A DNA stretch of 64,000 nt. It comes from Combretum micranthum. Taxonomy: Eukaryota; Streptophyta; Magnoliopsida; Myrtales; Combretaceae. Below the pieces are notes generated by a model. That model was not told where the DNA came from and made no database searches. It saw nothing but the letters and a program-made list of their open reading frames with translations. The position numbers and the translations under genes were made by a program. Within the stretch, counting starts at the first letter, position 1. Each line of letters opens with the position of its first letter. The DNA lies in the NCBI GenBank assembly GCA_024138025.1, contig JAMXBD010003419.1, forward strand, positions 1-64,000, written 5' to 3'. This document shows, one piece after another, positions 1 through 12,413 of this stretch.

Positions 1-357
1 TAAATGCTGACCATGATTATAAATATTTGGTTGTGTAAGTGATACCTGACACAAATAAGAATAGGTCCTGTAGACGCATTCATAAATCCAAGTTTAGATT
101 CAACACTAAAAGCAATTATGAATCATTATGATATAGGTCCCATAAACATATCCATTTTCAACCACGAAACCCCTTTACAATTAGGATTATAATATTTTGT
201 GTGTGTTTGTGCGTGTATTTATGGAGTTTAGGTGTTTGGAACCAAGTTCACTTCACGGTAATCCATTAAGAAAAAAAAATGTTATCAAAAGCATTAAACA
301 CATAAATGTGGCACATAATTTAATTAATGTTTTGTTTCATCATAAACATATTTGAAC

Positions 358-802
358 TAAGGTTGCAAACAAGTCGAATTGAGATGGTACAGTGTTGAGT
401 TCAAATTTAAGTTCGACTCAAAATTTCAAAGCTCAAGTTCATTTTGATTTGAATTCAACCGAGCTTAATATTTTAAGCTCGAGTTTGACTCAAAATGAAG
501 CTATGTAATCTTGAGTTCGACTCAATTATTCTCGTTTAAGTTCAATTTATTAAAATATATATTTTAAATTATAATTAAAATAATATTAACACTTAAACTT
601 AATTTGAATTCGATTAATATTTATACTCAATTTGAGCTCGATAGCCTAATCAAGCTAAACATATAAAGCTAGAGTTTAACTTGATAAACTATTTGAATAG
701 CTTGAGTTCAAGTTTGATTCGACTATTTCCGAACCACAATCTAATAAATATTGAGTCAAATTTGGGTAGTTCATGAACCGACTTAGTCCATTTACACCCC
801 TA
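358..802. mobile_element. hAT-type non-autonomous element (MITE)
   Basis: The left end begins TAAGGTTGCAAAC and the right end is GTTTACACCCCTA, so the ends are imperfect inverted repeats of the TAGGGGTGCAAAC type seen in plant hAT MITEs. The interior is built of degenerate repeats of the GAGTTCGACTCAA / AAGCTCGAGTTTG kind. The flanking 8-mers ATTTGAAC (350-357) and ATATCAAG (803-810) match at only five or six of eight positions, so the target duplication is decayed. A related copy with a better duplication lies at 32571-33063. No coding capacity is seen. Confidence 0.6.
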
Positions 803-3789
803 ATATCAAGTCCCAAAGCTTAGATATTTTGACCTCCTCCTTTGTTCCTTGCAAGATTCTACTTTAGTGTCTATCTTCACAACCCCCGCTCTCTTTTCAT
901 TTTTACTACCATCTCATATCAGATTTTGCTAGTTGCCACGGTTCCTCCTTTGATTATCATCTTCGCTTGTCTTAACTCAATTATAATAAAAGTAGCACTC
1001 TTAATTTCTTTTTATTTTCTTCTATACTCTATTTTTTGGATATATAAAACAAACATGTATGTGTGTAAGCAATTTCAAGCTTCAATAGTGTAAATAACCT
1101 GATTAAGGGTACATGCCTCATTTAAATCTTATTCTCAACCTCATTAGTTAAATTACTTGATTTTGTTAATAAAAACCTAGTTGGATGTATCAATTAATTT
1201 TTTGTTCAGATTAGTCGCAATATGCGATGTCGGACTTGTCCACTCATTTAGCCTACGATTAACAAGATAACTTTCCAAGCACTTTTGTATTTTCTCCCTG
1301 TTACAAGTGTATAGCAAATTAATGACAACACTTATTTTTTAAGTCTATAATTATTTAAAATTTTTCAATCAATAAAAGGGATCAGTACAAATAGGTAACT
1401 CACTTGATAAACAGATAAAAACATTATACATGAGTCAAATTAAATCGAGTTTCTAAAGATTTAGACTCGGATCAATTACAAAGTTAATGAGTTCAAGTCG
1501 AATCGATGATTTATTGAGTCTGAAAAGTATAGGCTTGAGTTCGAGCTTGAGTTTATTAAGGATTCATAAGCCTAAATTTGACTTAAAGGCTTGTTGAATT
1601 TTCAATTTTCGCATAATATTATATTTTGCTAACATATTATTGTTAGTATAGCTAATTTTATGATATTACATATAATATATAAATATAAATAATTATACAT
1701 AGTAGAATAATATATATACATATATATATAGAAAAGATTTTTTCACAATTCAATTTGCATACGCTTAATGAGTCTATTAACGAGTCTATTTGCAAGTTCT
1801 TAACAGTCTTATTTGGTTTGACACATTCATAATTTCAGGTGAAAAATAGCCTAGCTTGTTTGCAGTATTAAATAAATTATATATTTAAAATTTTAAATAT
1901 GATAAATAAATAAGTTGTGCTACAAATTGAAACTTTTGAAGATGAACTTTTTAAAATTCAAACACGACTAAAAACGCGTGAGTGCGCATGTTGCGTCAAT
2001 CAGTAATCATGCCTTGCTCTGCAATCAATCTCCTTCAAAATTATTTAATAGTCTAACAAAATATATATATAATTTTATAATATTTAGATACCAAAAACAT
2101 ATAAAATTTTAGTATAAAGGTCACTATAATCCGTGTATAATGTACACACACACACTCTTTTAAATTTTCACTTGAGGAAATTTATCGGAATTTAAAAAGT
2201 TAGTTTGAGAGAGAGAAATTTCCTGCTTGTCTAGATATATCCACGTTAGAACCAATCCATTATCAATTTTTTTTTTTTTTTTTCATTTATTTGGTAAAGA
2301 TGGTGACAGATTTCTAGGTAAATAACAATATCAACCGCTCTCATTTGGGATTTTGCAGATGCAGTTTAGTGTACATCTGATCAAATGAACTTAACTTTAA
2401 AAACCTTAAAAGTCTTGAAGAAGAGAAAACATATACAATTAAACCTACCATATATCTCATTTATGCCAATTTGAGATAACTGAGGATACATTTTATGGAT
2501 AGGAACATTTAACTAAGAGAAATTCTCTAGGACCCAAAATTTATAACTTTGCCTATAATAACAGACAAATATGACTCATGAGGGTTCATTGTAATAGCTA
2601 AGTTATTGATGTATGGTTTAAGTAATTTGGATTCGATTTTTATAAGAGTGAAATAAGGATACCACGGTTGTCAACTTACCCATTTTACTATTTAATGAAA
2701 TTTATAGAATCAGTAAAATTTATTCATTGAAATCCATAAAATTTGGTGCCATTTTAATTTTTTTTAAAAAAGAAACCTTATAAAATCACAAATTCATAAA
2801 ATCCTAAGTAGAGTTGTAATTTTGACAACAATAAAAGAAAAGGTATTTCTTTAGATGAAGATGAAGTGTAAATAGGTTACCTTCCTTTAACTTATAGGGA
2901 GGGGAAAAGCAATTTTTTTTATATTATTTTGATTCATTTAGATGTAATGTAAATTGGTTGCCTTTTAACTTGTGTTTGTCACAGGATAAAAGAAAAACAA
3001 AAATAAAATATTAACAAAAGGATTAAAGTTAGGTTTGTGGCTGAATAACATAGAATTATATTATCTTTTTTTTTCCTTTTTTCTTTTTTCTTTTTTCACT
3101 TCAACAAGTAGATTCAACCGCTACACAAATTGGTCCAACCAACTGCATTATTGAGGCAAAATCATTAACGGCAAAAATAGAGAAATTCTATGATCTATCA
3201 TTAATTTTGACAGGACGATCCTGTTACTATCCAATGGCTCATACTATATCCAACTATTGAATCACTTAAATAATTAATATTCTAATTATATATTTATTTT
3301 AATAGTTAGATAGTTAACTATGTAACGTGACTATAAAAGCTCCCCATAAGTACAATCACATGAACAAGGAAAATATAATTTGCATATTATCAAGTGAAAA
3401 CAAATTACAAACATCTAATGAAAGTAATGTAAGATTATTTAAAATTTTGAAAAACATTAATTTCTTAGGATTATCATTGAAGTGGATAAAATAAGTAACA
3501 GTTACTTTCAATGAAAATGAAAAACCCAAGCCGGCTTGGACGGCTTAATAATATGTAGTTTTCAAATTTTGCTTCAAAATATGGAAATCTCATCCCATAC
3601 GTCTCGGTCAATTCCTTAAATATGTGGAATCTCAATTACTCTTAGCTATGCCTCATTAAAGCCCTCGAACACTACCTTAAAACCTCTATTCCTTTGCTTA
3701 GTAATAACAAACCTTGAAACCATCCTTGTTTGTTTTGTTTTGTTTTTGTATTTTCCAAGCGTTTAGCAAAGGAAGAGAATTAAGATAAG
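803..3789. other. Gene-free AT-rich stretch upstream of the MAP70 gene
   Basis: No supported gene was found. The stretch holds more degenerate 'gagttcaagtcgaa'-type repeats (about 1395-1860, possibly another decayed hAT-like copy), a short TA run near 1712-1730, a T homopolymer at 2266-2283 and a CT-rich patch at 3061-3100. The last few hundred bases should hold the MAP70 promoter. No convincing TATA box was fixed there. Confidence 0.5.
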
Positions 3790-6700
3790 ATGATGGCTTC
3801 TGAGGAACAAAATGTTGGTGAAGAGCTCTTTCTTGAACAGTCTGGCCCTGTCGCCCACCGTTTACAAAACATGCTAAAAGGTAACATTTCGAACTGGCCC
3901 TATGTGCTCATTAAGTGGTTTTCATGCAAAGTCCTTTTTCATTTTCATTAGACTTTGGGAGTGCATTTGTTAGATAAATCAAACATTATACTATGCCCTT
4001 CATTTTTGTTCGTCTTTCTGTCTCATTTTCTTGTACGTTGACAAGCATTCATGAGGATGTCATCAGACAGTGCGATTATCGTATTTGGTATGCTCGGTAT
4101 TTCACAGTATTAGACAAAATTCTTCTTTAAGAGTTTTATTTCTGTCTGACTCCAACATTTTTGCACCATAAAATATAAAAGACAAAACATCTAAGTTTTT
4201 TTGGCCTTTGTCTAATCCAGTATTATGGCACCTTAGTTTTCTTGTTAACCCTCTTACTTGGTTTTTTTTTCATGGGTTGATTTTACTATAAGGTTGCTCT
4301 GTGCTCATTTCAACAATGAATAGATTGTTGCTTTTATATTCTGTATTCATAATGATGCAAACAACACGGGCATTTTGGGTCCTGTTAGTTGTATATTTAG
4401 AATAAGTTTGAGTTACATGGCTTGATGAAATATATGCAATGGTGACAAATGCATAAACTTGGTGAGTATTGAATATAATTAAACTTTTAAATTGGAAAAA
4501 AGAACATGCATGGTTGTGACTTAAAAACCTACATTTAAGAATGCGGATGATGACATGCTGAAAAACTCACTCTGTTGTTTGAATTGAAGCATCAAATGCA
4601 GGAAAGGATAGAGAACTTGGAAACGCACACGCGGAAATAAAATCTCTAAAAGCCACGGAGGTTCTGAAGGATAAGGCCATAGGAGAGGTAATGAACATAG
4701 GATATTAAAGATCATTTGTGATAATTCTATGTCTAATATCGTCAAAATGGCAGCGATTTAATAATTGAGGTCTGTGTTTAATAAATCTATTGAATTTGAT
4801 TTTATTGAATTGTTAATTCCAGCTGAAAAATGAGGTTGGCAAACTGGGAGAGAAGGTTAAAGCCTCTGAAATTAGTCTTGAGAATAAGGTGAAATTTTAT
4901 ACCTCAAGTGCAATTCTTGAAGTAGAATAATGTACCAAACTTCCTAAAGTTTATGAAACAACCTGATCTTTTGACATTTGAATGGCATTTTTAGAACCTA
5001 GAGATCAAGAAACTCAAGAATGAAAAGAGGGAAGCAATGGCTGCACTGTATGCTGCAGAAGAAACTCTTCAGAGGGTACACACGAATCAAAGAGATGATG
5101 ATCTGCCTCCATTGGAATCTGTAATTGCTCCTCTAGAGGCTGAGATTAAAATGTACAAAAATGAGGTACAACTAGTTGAAGATAGCATTTGTAATTTCAT
5201 AACAAGACATTGCTTCATGTTTTATTCTAGGATGTCATTCCACTTTTCTCCACACCTGTTTCATGCTTAGGTAGCAACATTGACTGAGGATAAGAAGGCT
5301 TTGGAACGGCTTACTAAGTCGAAAGAGCTAGCATTGGTTGAAGCAGAGAAAATTTTACGAAGTGCCCTTGAAAGGGCTTTGATAGTTGAAGAGGTTCAGA
5401 ACCACAACTATGAATTGAAGAGGCAGATAGAGATATGCCAGGCAAGATTAGTTAGTAGTTTATTTTTCTGGCAGAACTTATCACTAATCTAGCTTTATTA
5501 AAAGTTTATATTTTATAATGATTTGAAATGATATGCAGGAAGAGAACAAGATCCTGGAGAAAACTAATCGCCAAAAGGTCATGGAAGTTGAAAAACTTTG
5601 CCAAACAATCCAGGAGCTTGAAGAGACTCTTCTATCCGGTGCTGCAGCTGCCAATGCAGTTCGGGATTATAAACGGCAGGTTTCTGAGCTACATGTATGT
5701 CAAATGTACACAATCTTCTGATGATTCAATCCTTAATATCTACATAGATACCTCTGCTTGGCTAGGAATTAAACATATCAATAAAAGGATAAGTCAAAAA
5801 CTTGGGAAACTTGCAAATATATCCTCAAAGCAATTGTTTTGGTGAGGATGGACTCCTAAACTTCCAAAATCTGCATTCATCTCCCCATAAGTTTTGAATA
5901 TATGTCTATATATACTTAACTCCTCAACCAGTGTGAAAACCTCAACATTATTGCTGCTTATGGGATTTTAAAAGCATTGGGGAACATTAGCAGCAGTTAG
6001 GAGGCAAGTGCATATTTCCAAAAGTTATGGAAATGTAAAAATGAGAGTTTAGTTGATCTACACAAACTTGGCTAATAATTTTGAGGATTTTTTTGCAATT
6101 TCCTCTAAAAATTTCTTGATCTACCTTTTGACTGTTTTTTCTATGCCATATTCTAGGAAGAGAAGAGGACTCTGGAGAGGGAGTTAGCAAGAGTCAAAGT
6201 TTCAGCAAGTAGAGTAGCAAGTGCCGTGGCTAATGAGTGGAAAGATGATAATGACAAAGTAATTCCTGTCAAGCAATGGCTGGAAGAGAGAAGGCTTCTA
6301 CAGGTACTTCCTTATTTGAGAGTACTTTGAAGAGAATTTTTTTTCTCATGCTTATGCTTCTCTCCGAATGTGGACTAGATCATTAAACATTTAAAGCTCA
6401 TACCAAATCTACAAGCTTAATCTAAGCTCAATGACTAAGACTACAAATTATAGATACTTTTGAGCAAATGTAGAAATGTGATGATAGCAGCAGAGTATGC
6501 ATAGAGGGTTTGACGCATTTGGTTATTGTAGGCAGAGATGAAACGATTGAAGGAAAAGCTAACTGTTTCCGAGAGGACAGCTAAGGCAGAGGCACAACTC
6601 AAGGTGATTTTTTATATATTTACCACCAGAATCTGTGTTTAGTTGTTTGTTATATTCACTAAATCACTTGAGAAAAAATTAAGACAATATGTTTCTCTGA

Positions 6701-7509
6701 TGATGTGCAAAACCTTAGGAAAAATTTAAGATGAGGCTGAAAACATTGGAGGAAGGTCTCAAGAATACATCAATTGCTCCAACAAGTCCAAATGCATTTT
6801 GTCGGTCACCACAAAAGGAAAAGGAAAAGTCAACTTCTATATTAGGATTTTTATCAAGTAATGCTGCATTGAAAAATAGATCTTCATCCCAACCAAGAGG
6901 ATCATCCATACGAGGCTCTCCTTGGCATCAGCCTAACAGAAAGGATGAAGCTGCCAACGAGGCTGGAAATATGCTAAGGAAAGGTATGTGGGCTTCAAAA
7001 AATAAGGCAGATATTGCAGGAAAAGAGAATGCAGAAACAAAGGCAAACATGGATCAAAATAAGTCAAGAGATGAAAATAGAACAGTCTCATTGGAGAGAA
7101 TACTAAAGAGTGGTGACAATGAAGAGAGGTGCAAAATAAAGGGAGTAATGAAGACATGGTTTCTGGTTTTCTTTATGACAGGCTTCAGAAGGAAGTGATC
7201 AGTTTAAGGAAAACATCTGAAGTGAAAGACAATGTGTTGAATGAAAAGGATTATGAAATAAAGGTATATTTGATCTTTCTCTTGTTCTCTCTTCTGATCA
7301 AAGTCTCTTTCTGATAGTTGCCCTGTAAGTATTAAACACATGGCATAACTTTTCAGATGCTCATGAAGAAGGTTGACGCATTGACAAAGGCTATTGAAGT
7401 AGAGGCCAAGAAAGTGAAAAGAGAAGCCACAGCTAGAGAGAAGGAAGCACAAACATTTAAGCCGGAAGACAACAAAAACACTAGGACTACAAAACCCTCC
7501 AAGAGGTAG
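3790..7509 (+). CDS. MAP70: Microtubule-associated protein 70 (MAP70 family), apparent frameshift in exon 9
   Basis: This is a plant-specific coiled-coil protein that binds cortical microtubules; MAP70-5 acts in secondary-wall patterning of xylem. Exons: 3790-3880, 4602-4687, 4823-4888, 4995-5165, 5271-5441, 5539-5694, 6157-6303, 6532-6603, 6719-7263, 7357-7509, about 550 residues. All junctions keep frame and are GT-AG except intron 5, which starts GC (CAG|GCAAGA at 5442). Diagnostic family motifs are LTKSKE in exon 5, EENKILE in exon 6, VANEWKD and VKQWLEERRLLQ in exon 7, SERTAKAEAQLKEKF across exons 8-9, and EDMVSGFLYDRLQKEV in late exon 9. The start is the first ATG of the ORF, and the encoded KDREL region follows directly in exon 2. 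Exon 9 is 545 nt, one base short of a multiple of three. The reading frame shifts at the GGG run at 7141-7143; unrepaired, it ends at 7198. An alternative last exon (donor 7506, acceptor 7711) would end in RMNKAL at 7730. Symbol is at family level. Confidence 0.93.
5442..5538 (+). other. GC-AG intron in the MAP70 gene
   Basis: The upstream exon must end in codon CAG at 5439-5441 to join ...QIEICQ to EENKILE, which is the conserved family sequence. The intron therefore starts GCAAGA and ends ATATGCAG. No GT nearby keeps the frame and the conserved residues. GC-AG introns are a minor spliceosomal class, and AG|GCAAG is their typical donor. Confidence 0.8.
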
Positions 7510-8125
7510 ATTTTAGCAAACTGATCAGTAATACTGCATAAGAGAGCACTGTAAAGGTACTATCTGCATAGTACAGGTACTTTGTTCTCATATGGTGTTA
7601 TAGACTATAATTTATGTGAGAATTTTTACAAGTTAGGCAGAAGAAAATTAAATGTCGACAACAGTTTCTTTGTCTGGTGAATTACATTTCTGTTTTCCCA
7701 ACTGTTGACAGGATGAACAAGGCATTGTAAAGAATCTATGAAGTTTGAAGTTTGAAGCGATTGTGGGGAATTTCAGTTTGTATTTATTCTCAAGCCGTGC
7801 CCATTTATTTCTTAGTTGTGTATATTTGAAGAAATAATGGATTTTATTGTGGTAGCCAATTCAAAGTAAAGTTTGAATCCTGTGCAGTCCATTTGATTTC
7901 TTGCTTAAGATTTGTAGCAGGACATATAATATCAAATTGAACATTGTCAGCACTTGATCAAACATTGGATTGACCACATAGTTCAACTATGTTAACATTT
8001 TTCAGATCTTCAATCATCCATACTTAAGTATAATAGATCTCCTGTGGTTTAAAATTTATCAAATGACATACATGAGGCAAGTAAAGAATAGCTAAAAGAC
8101 TTTGTGCCTATAAGGTACATTCAAA
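7510..8125. other. 3' region of MAP70 and start of the PADRE-copy duplication
   Basis: 7510-7900 probably contains the 3' UTR of MAP70, with AAATAATGG near 7833 as a possible polyadenylation signal and the optional last exon 7712-7730. From about 7910 the sequence is alignable with 16740-16920 (shared stretches around CACTTGATC, GGATTGAC and AGGCAAGTAAA), so the boundary of the segmental duplication lies here. Confidence 0.55.
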
Positions 8126-8151
8126 GGGGGGGGGGCGCGCGCCGTGGGGGG
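8126..8151. other. G/C-rich tract in an AT-rich context
   Basis: Ten G residues, then CGCGCGCC, then GTGGGGGG. The paralogous position in copy B (about 16930-16940) reads only CAGTGGGGCT. The tract is an insertion or expansion in copy A, or an assembly or sequencing artefact. Confidence 0.6.
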
Positions 8152-8297
8152 ACTGTGCTCGAAACGAAAACGCCACGCAAAAAAAGGAACACTTAGTGAT
8201 TCCCTTCTCTCCCCTATATTCCGACACTAGTCTATGCTAAAGAAAGTTTGAAGCCGAATTGCCACTGCACAAACGCCTCACCATCTGTAATCCACCT

Positions 8298-8719
8298 TCA
8301 ATAACTTGGCATTTCAGGAATAGTTGGTAAAGACGGATTTTCTGTAAAAGCATATGAGAATTTTACGAGGAAATCCTCAAGGCGGATTTTCTCTTTATTT
8401 TATAGCAACGTTTGCAACTGTTTTCTGGACAATACAACCTTGACAGACTGGCCTTTGTGACTCTCTTGCTGGGATTTTCTTACGCATAAAGGTATTTGAG
8501 GCTCTACAATTTCCGGGACTTGATAGTATGTTTCCCCAGGTTCAAGCAGGGCATTGCCTGACAATAGTAATTCAGGCTGTGAAGCTTGAACAAGCTTATG
8601 GGGGGTGGAAACGATCTTCTTGACTGATGTCCAGGGTTTCATCCTGAGTTCTCCTCCATAGAAGAGAACTCGAGCTTTCTCCTGCTGTGATGGATGGATG
8701 AGATGATCAATGCAATTCC
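8298..8719 (-). pseudogene. PADRE/DUF4228 pseudogene, copy A, 3' part
   Basis: PADRE (DUF4228) proteins are small plant proteins, usually starting MGNC (N-myristoylation), often induced by stress; biochemical role unknown. This minus-strand fragment carries the recognisable core GGELRMKPWTS, LVQASQPEL, LLEPGETYYQVPE and VKVVLSRKQL. It is dead for several reasons. A copia element entered at codons 2-3. The start codon read across the empty site is ATA, not ATG. A TAA replaces the CAA (Gln) of copy B at about 8401-8403. The remaining reading frame would end with TGA at 8298-8300. The 5' part lies beyond the element at 13943 onward. Copy B is at 17105-17556. Confidence 0.85.
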
Positions 8720-9452
8720 TGTTGGGGTATCGAGCAATGCAGTGGAAATAATAAAATGCAAGGCGGATAATGGATAAATAAAATACAAGCAAAGCAAATA
8801 AAAGAAAAATAAATGGCATCAAAAAAATTTAATGTGGTTCACCCTTTGTATAGGCTACGTCCATGGGACCAATTCCGAAAATTTTCTTCCACTATACAAA
8901 TAATAGGCTTATAAGACAGATACTTCTCTAGAAAAATATTCTAGAGGTACAATATAAATAATTAAAATAAACCTAAAAGAGTAACACAAGTGTTTCCCAA
9001 ACACCCTAAAATATCCTCACTATTTTATCACTCACTACAAATTATCTCTCTCTCTTTAAATAATTTTTTTCAAAGAAAAATTGCTTTGGCATGTACAAGA
9101 CACACACACACACTGGGGTATATAAAAAAAACACACTGGGGATGAGCATCAAATGCCTATATATAGGCAATATTTTTCCTTGCCTTCAGCGTTGGTCAAA
9201 GTTGGTTTTAACCGACTTCAGTTTCCAACCGAAATGAATTCGGTAGATAGCTCATTATCCAAGATATTTTGCTTGGTCTTCACGTTAAACACAGCTAGAA
9301 GTTTCATTGCCAGCTTGTAAATTTCCCAGATAAAGCCGGTTGAATGTTTCATGCCAGCTTGCAACAAAATTTCAAGAGAATTCTTGAATTCTCTTTGGTG
9401 TTTCACGTAGCCAATTTGGCTTCGTCATTCCCATTCCCTTTTTTTTGTTTGA

Positions 9453-9485
<33 letters not shown>

Positions 9486-9506
9486 CCATGTAAGAGGGAT
9501 CCATCA
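8720..9506 (-). repeat. 3' LTR of the copia element (full length, 787 bp)
   Basis: Runs from TGTTGGGGTATCGAGCAATGC to CCATCA. It contains an (AAT)n run at about 9450-9483. Compared with the other LTR it retains an internal block of about 470 bp (about 8780-9265) that is missing there. The two LTRs also differ by many substitutions. Confidence 0.9.
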
Positions 9507-9507
9507 A

Positions 9508-9521
9508 TTCTCCTCCTCCCG
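9508..9521 (-). other. Polypurine tract of the copia element
   Basis: On the minus strand the sequence next to the 3' LTR is GGGAGGAGGAGAAT, the purine run expected to prime plus-strand DNA synthesis. Confidence 0.75.
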
Positions 9522-9522
9522 A

Positions 9523-10243
9523 TTACATGGAGGACTTCACCAATCCTGTTGCTAATCGACAGTATTCAAATTTGTCCCTTGAAAGAACCTTTGTCAACAT
9601 ATCTGATCCATTTTCATTAGTATGGATCTTTTCAAGCTGTAATAGCTTCTTCTCCAATACATCTCTGATCCAATGGTATCTAACATCAATATGTTTTGAT
9701 CTAGAATGAATGGAGGAATTCTTCCCAAGGTGAATTGCACTTTGACTGTCACAAAACAACTCATTTCTCTTGGTGGAAACCAAGTTCGTTTAAGAACTTT
9801 TTCATCCATAGCAACTCCTTACAAGCTTCAGTTGCTGCAATAAACTCAGCTTCGGTTGTTGAGAGAGCAACACATTTCTGTAATCTTGATTGCCATGACA
9901 CAGCTCCTCCTGCAAATGAAATTAAGTATCCTGATGTAGACTTTCTTAAGTCCACATCGCCAGCCATATCTGCATCTGTGTAACCAACCAACACAGGTTT
10001 TTCATCTCCAAAACACAAGCACATTTTGGAGGTACCACGAAGATATCTAAAAATCCATTTCACTGCAGCCCAATGTTCTTTTCCAGGATTTGAAAGGAAC
10101 CGGCTCACAACTCTAACTGAGTGAGCAATATCTGGCCGTGTACATACCATGGCATACATCAAACTTCCAACTGCTGAAGCATATGAAACCCTATCCATCT
10201 CTTCCTTCTCTTTCTCAGTAGAAGGGCACTGCTTGGAACTCAA
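9523..10243 (-). pseudogene. Copia RNase H domain (broken)
   Basis: Two overlapping minus-strand frames (9761-10243 and 9523-9783) give the copia C-terminal region. Visible motifs are VGYTDADMAGD and KSTSGYLISF (RNase H core), ALSTTEAEFIA, and SKHIDVRYHWIRD near the end. A frameshift near 9770 separates the two parts. Confidence 0.85.
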
Positions 10244-11493
10244 TCTAAAGTGATTAGCAAGAAAACAACTAATCGCTTTAGCTTTATCTATGTTAAACTT
10301 TTGAAGTACTTTCTCAATTTACTTCTCTTGTGACAACTAAAGTTTCTTGGCAACCTCTCTGGTTATCTTCATGCCAAGAATCTATCTTGTTAGCCCTAAG
10401 TCTTTGATAGCAAAAGACTTACTCAATTGCTTCTTCAGGCTGTTAATCCTAGAAATATTCTAGCTAATAATCAACATATCATCCACATAAAGCAATAAAA
10501 TAATAAAATCATCATCAGAGAATTTCTGTACAAAACACAGTGATCTAAAGTAGTCTTCTTGTAGCCTTGCTCCCTCATAACCAACTCAAACTTCTTATAC
10601 CACTGTCCTGGTGACTGTTTCAAGCCATACAAACTTTTCTTCAATTTACAAACATAATCCTCTTTTCCTTTCACCACAAAACCCTCTGGATGCTCCATGT
10701 ATATCTCTTCCTCCAAATCACCATGAAGGAAGGCAGTCTTCACATCCATTTTCTCGATCTCCAAGTCGAGACTTGCTGCTAACCCTAGTATTGTTCGAAT
10801 GGATGTCATTTTCACCACTGATGAAAATATCTCATCAAATTCAATCCCTTTCCTTTGGCTAAATCCTTTAAAAACTAATTTAGCTTTGAATCATGGTTGA
10901 GAACTGTGTTCATCATGCTTTATCCTGAGCACCCACTTGTTTTTCAAAGCCCTCTTACATTTTGGTAACTTCACCAGCTCAAAATTTTCATTCTCATGTA
11001 AGGATCTCATCTCATCTTGCATGGCTTTAATCTACTTCTTTTTTTGTTCATCATCCATTGCTTCTTTAAAATCTTCTGGTTCTCCCCCATCAGTCAATAA
11101 TACATATTGATCTGTCTGGTATCTAGTAAAGGGTTGTCGAACTCTAGTAGATCTTCTCAATTCTAAAGAACCCATTGGAGCTAGTGGTTGATCATGAACA
11201 CCATCATCATCAGAATCATCTAATGGAAACTCAAGGGGAGCATCTTTATTACCTGTCTCAGGCTGGTCATTATGTATTTCATCTCCAACCTCTCTTGGCA
11301 CCATAGTTGGAGGTATCATCTCTAGGTCTGTTGTACTACTACTAGACCTGGAAGCATTCTCTTGAGCCTTCTTTATATGCTCAATAGTCTCTTCTTCAAT
11401 AAACACCGCATCACGGCTTCTCACAAGCTACTTCTAAATTGGATCATAAAACCTATAGCCAAACTGATCTTAACCATAGCCAATAAATACACA
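10244..11493 (-). pseudogene. Copia reverse transcriptase and linker (broken)
   Basis: The region 10471-10818 carries the RT motifs MDVKTAFLHGDL and KSLYGLKQSPGQWYKKF. The frame is lost just before the catalytic YVDD box, which can be made out in another frame around 10475-10490. The upstream part 11032-11424 is the acidic, low-complexity spacer between integrase and RT, ending in EDFKEAM. Several in-frame stops lie between the parts. Confidence 0.85.
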
Positions 11494-12273
11494 CTATCGT
11501 GTCTTGATACCAAGCTTTAACCTCTCATCTTTTGGAACATGCACAAAGGCTTTACAACCAAACACCCGCAAATGATCATATGAAACATCCTTTCCTGACC
11601 ATACTCTCTCAAGAGTATTAAACTGTAAAGGGACACATGGTGAGAGGTTCAATACATGAACTACTATCAATATAGCCTCATCCCAAAACATCTTAGGTAA
11701 CTTTGCATGTAAGAGTAAACATCTAACTCTCTCCATCAAAGTCCTGTTCATCCTTTCAGCTAAGCCATTTAACTATGGTGTCTTTGGAGGTGTTGTTTGA
11801 TGACGTATACCATTCTCATTATAGTAAGCATGAAATGGTCCAATGTACTCTCCACCATTATCTGTTCAGATGCACCTTAGCTTCTTGCTGGTTTGCCTCT
11901 CAACTAGAGACAAAAATTGCTTGAAAGCATCTAGTACCTTATCTTTAGACTTCAAAAGGTATACCCACGTCTTTCTAGAATGATCATCAATGAAAGTCAC
12001 AAAGTATTGAGCACCACCAAGTGACTTTGTCATTAGCCCACATAAATCTGAGTGTACTAGGTCCAGTACATTCTTCATTCTAGAAAGAAGGGAACTTTTG
12101 AAAGTAACCCTATTTTGCTTTCCTACCAGACAATCAGCACACTTCTTTAAATGAACTTCATCCAATCCAGGCAACACATTCTTCTTGGCCAAACATGTCA
12201 TACTTTTCTCACTCATATAACCTAGACGTTTGTGCCAAAGCTCAACTGTACTGTCATTCTCCATCGCATTCAC
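11494..12273 (-). pseudogene. Copia integrase (broken)
   Basis: The N-terminal zinc-binding region shows LWHKRLGYMSEKSM and CADCLVGKQNR. The catalytic core starts at HSDLCG and FIDDHSRKTWVYLL. The C-terminal part (11494-11751) has NRTLMERVRCLL and VFGCKAFVHVPKDER. The two parts are separated by stops around 11752-11865. Confidence 0.85.
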
Positions 12274-12413
12274 AGCATCTTGGAGAGCTTTACTTTCATA
12301 AAGTACAGTTTAGAGAATTGCTTCCCTCTAGCCACTACCAAAGAACCTTTGGTAAGCTTCCATTTGCCATCAAAGAAGGTATTGCAGAAACCTTCATCAT
12401 CCAGCTTACTTGT

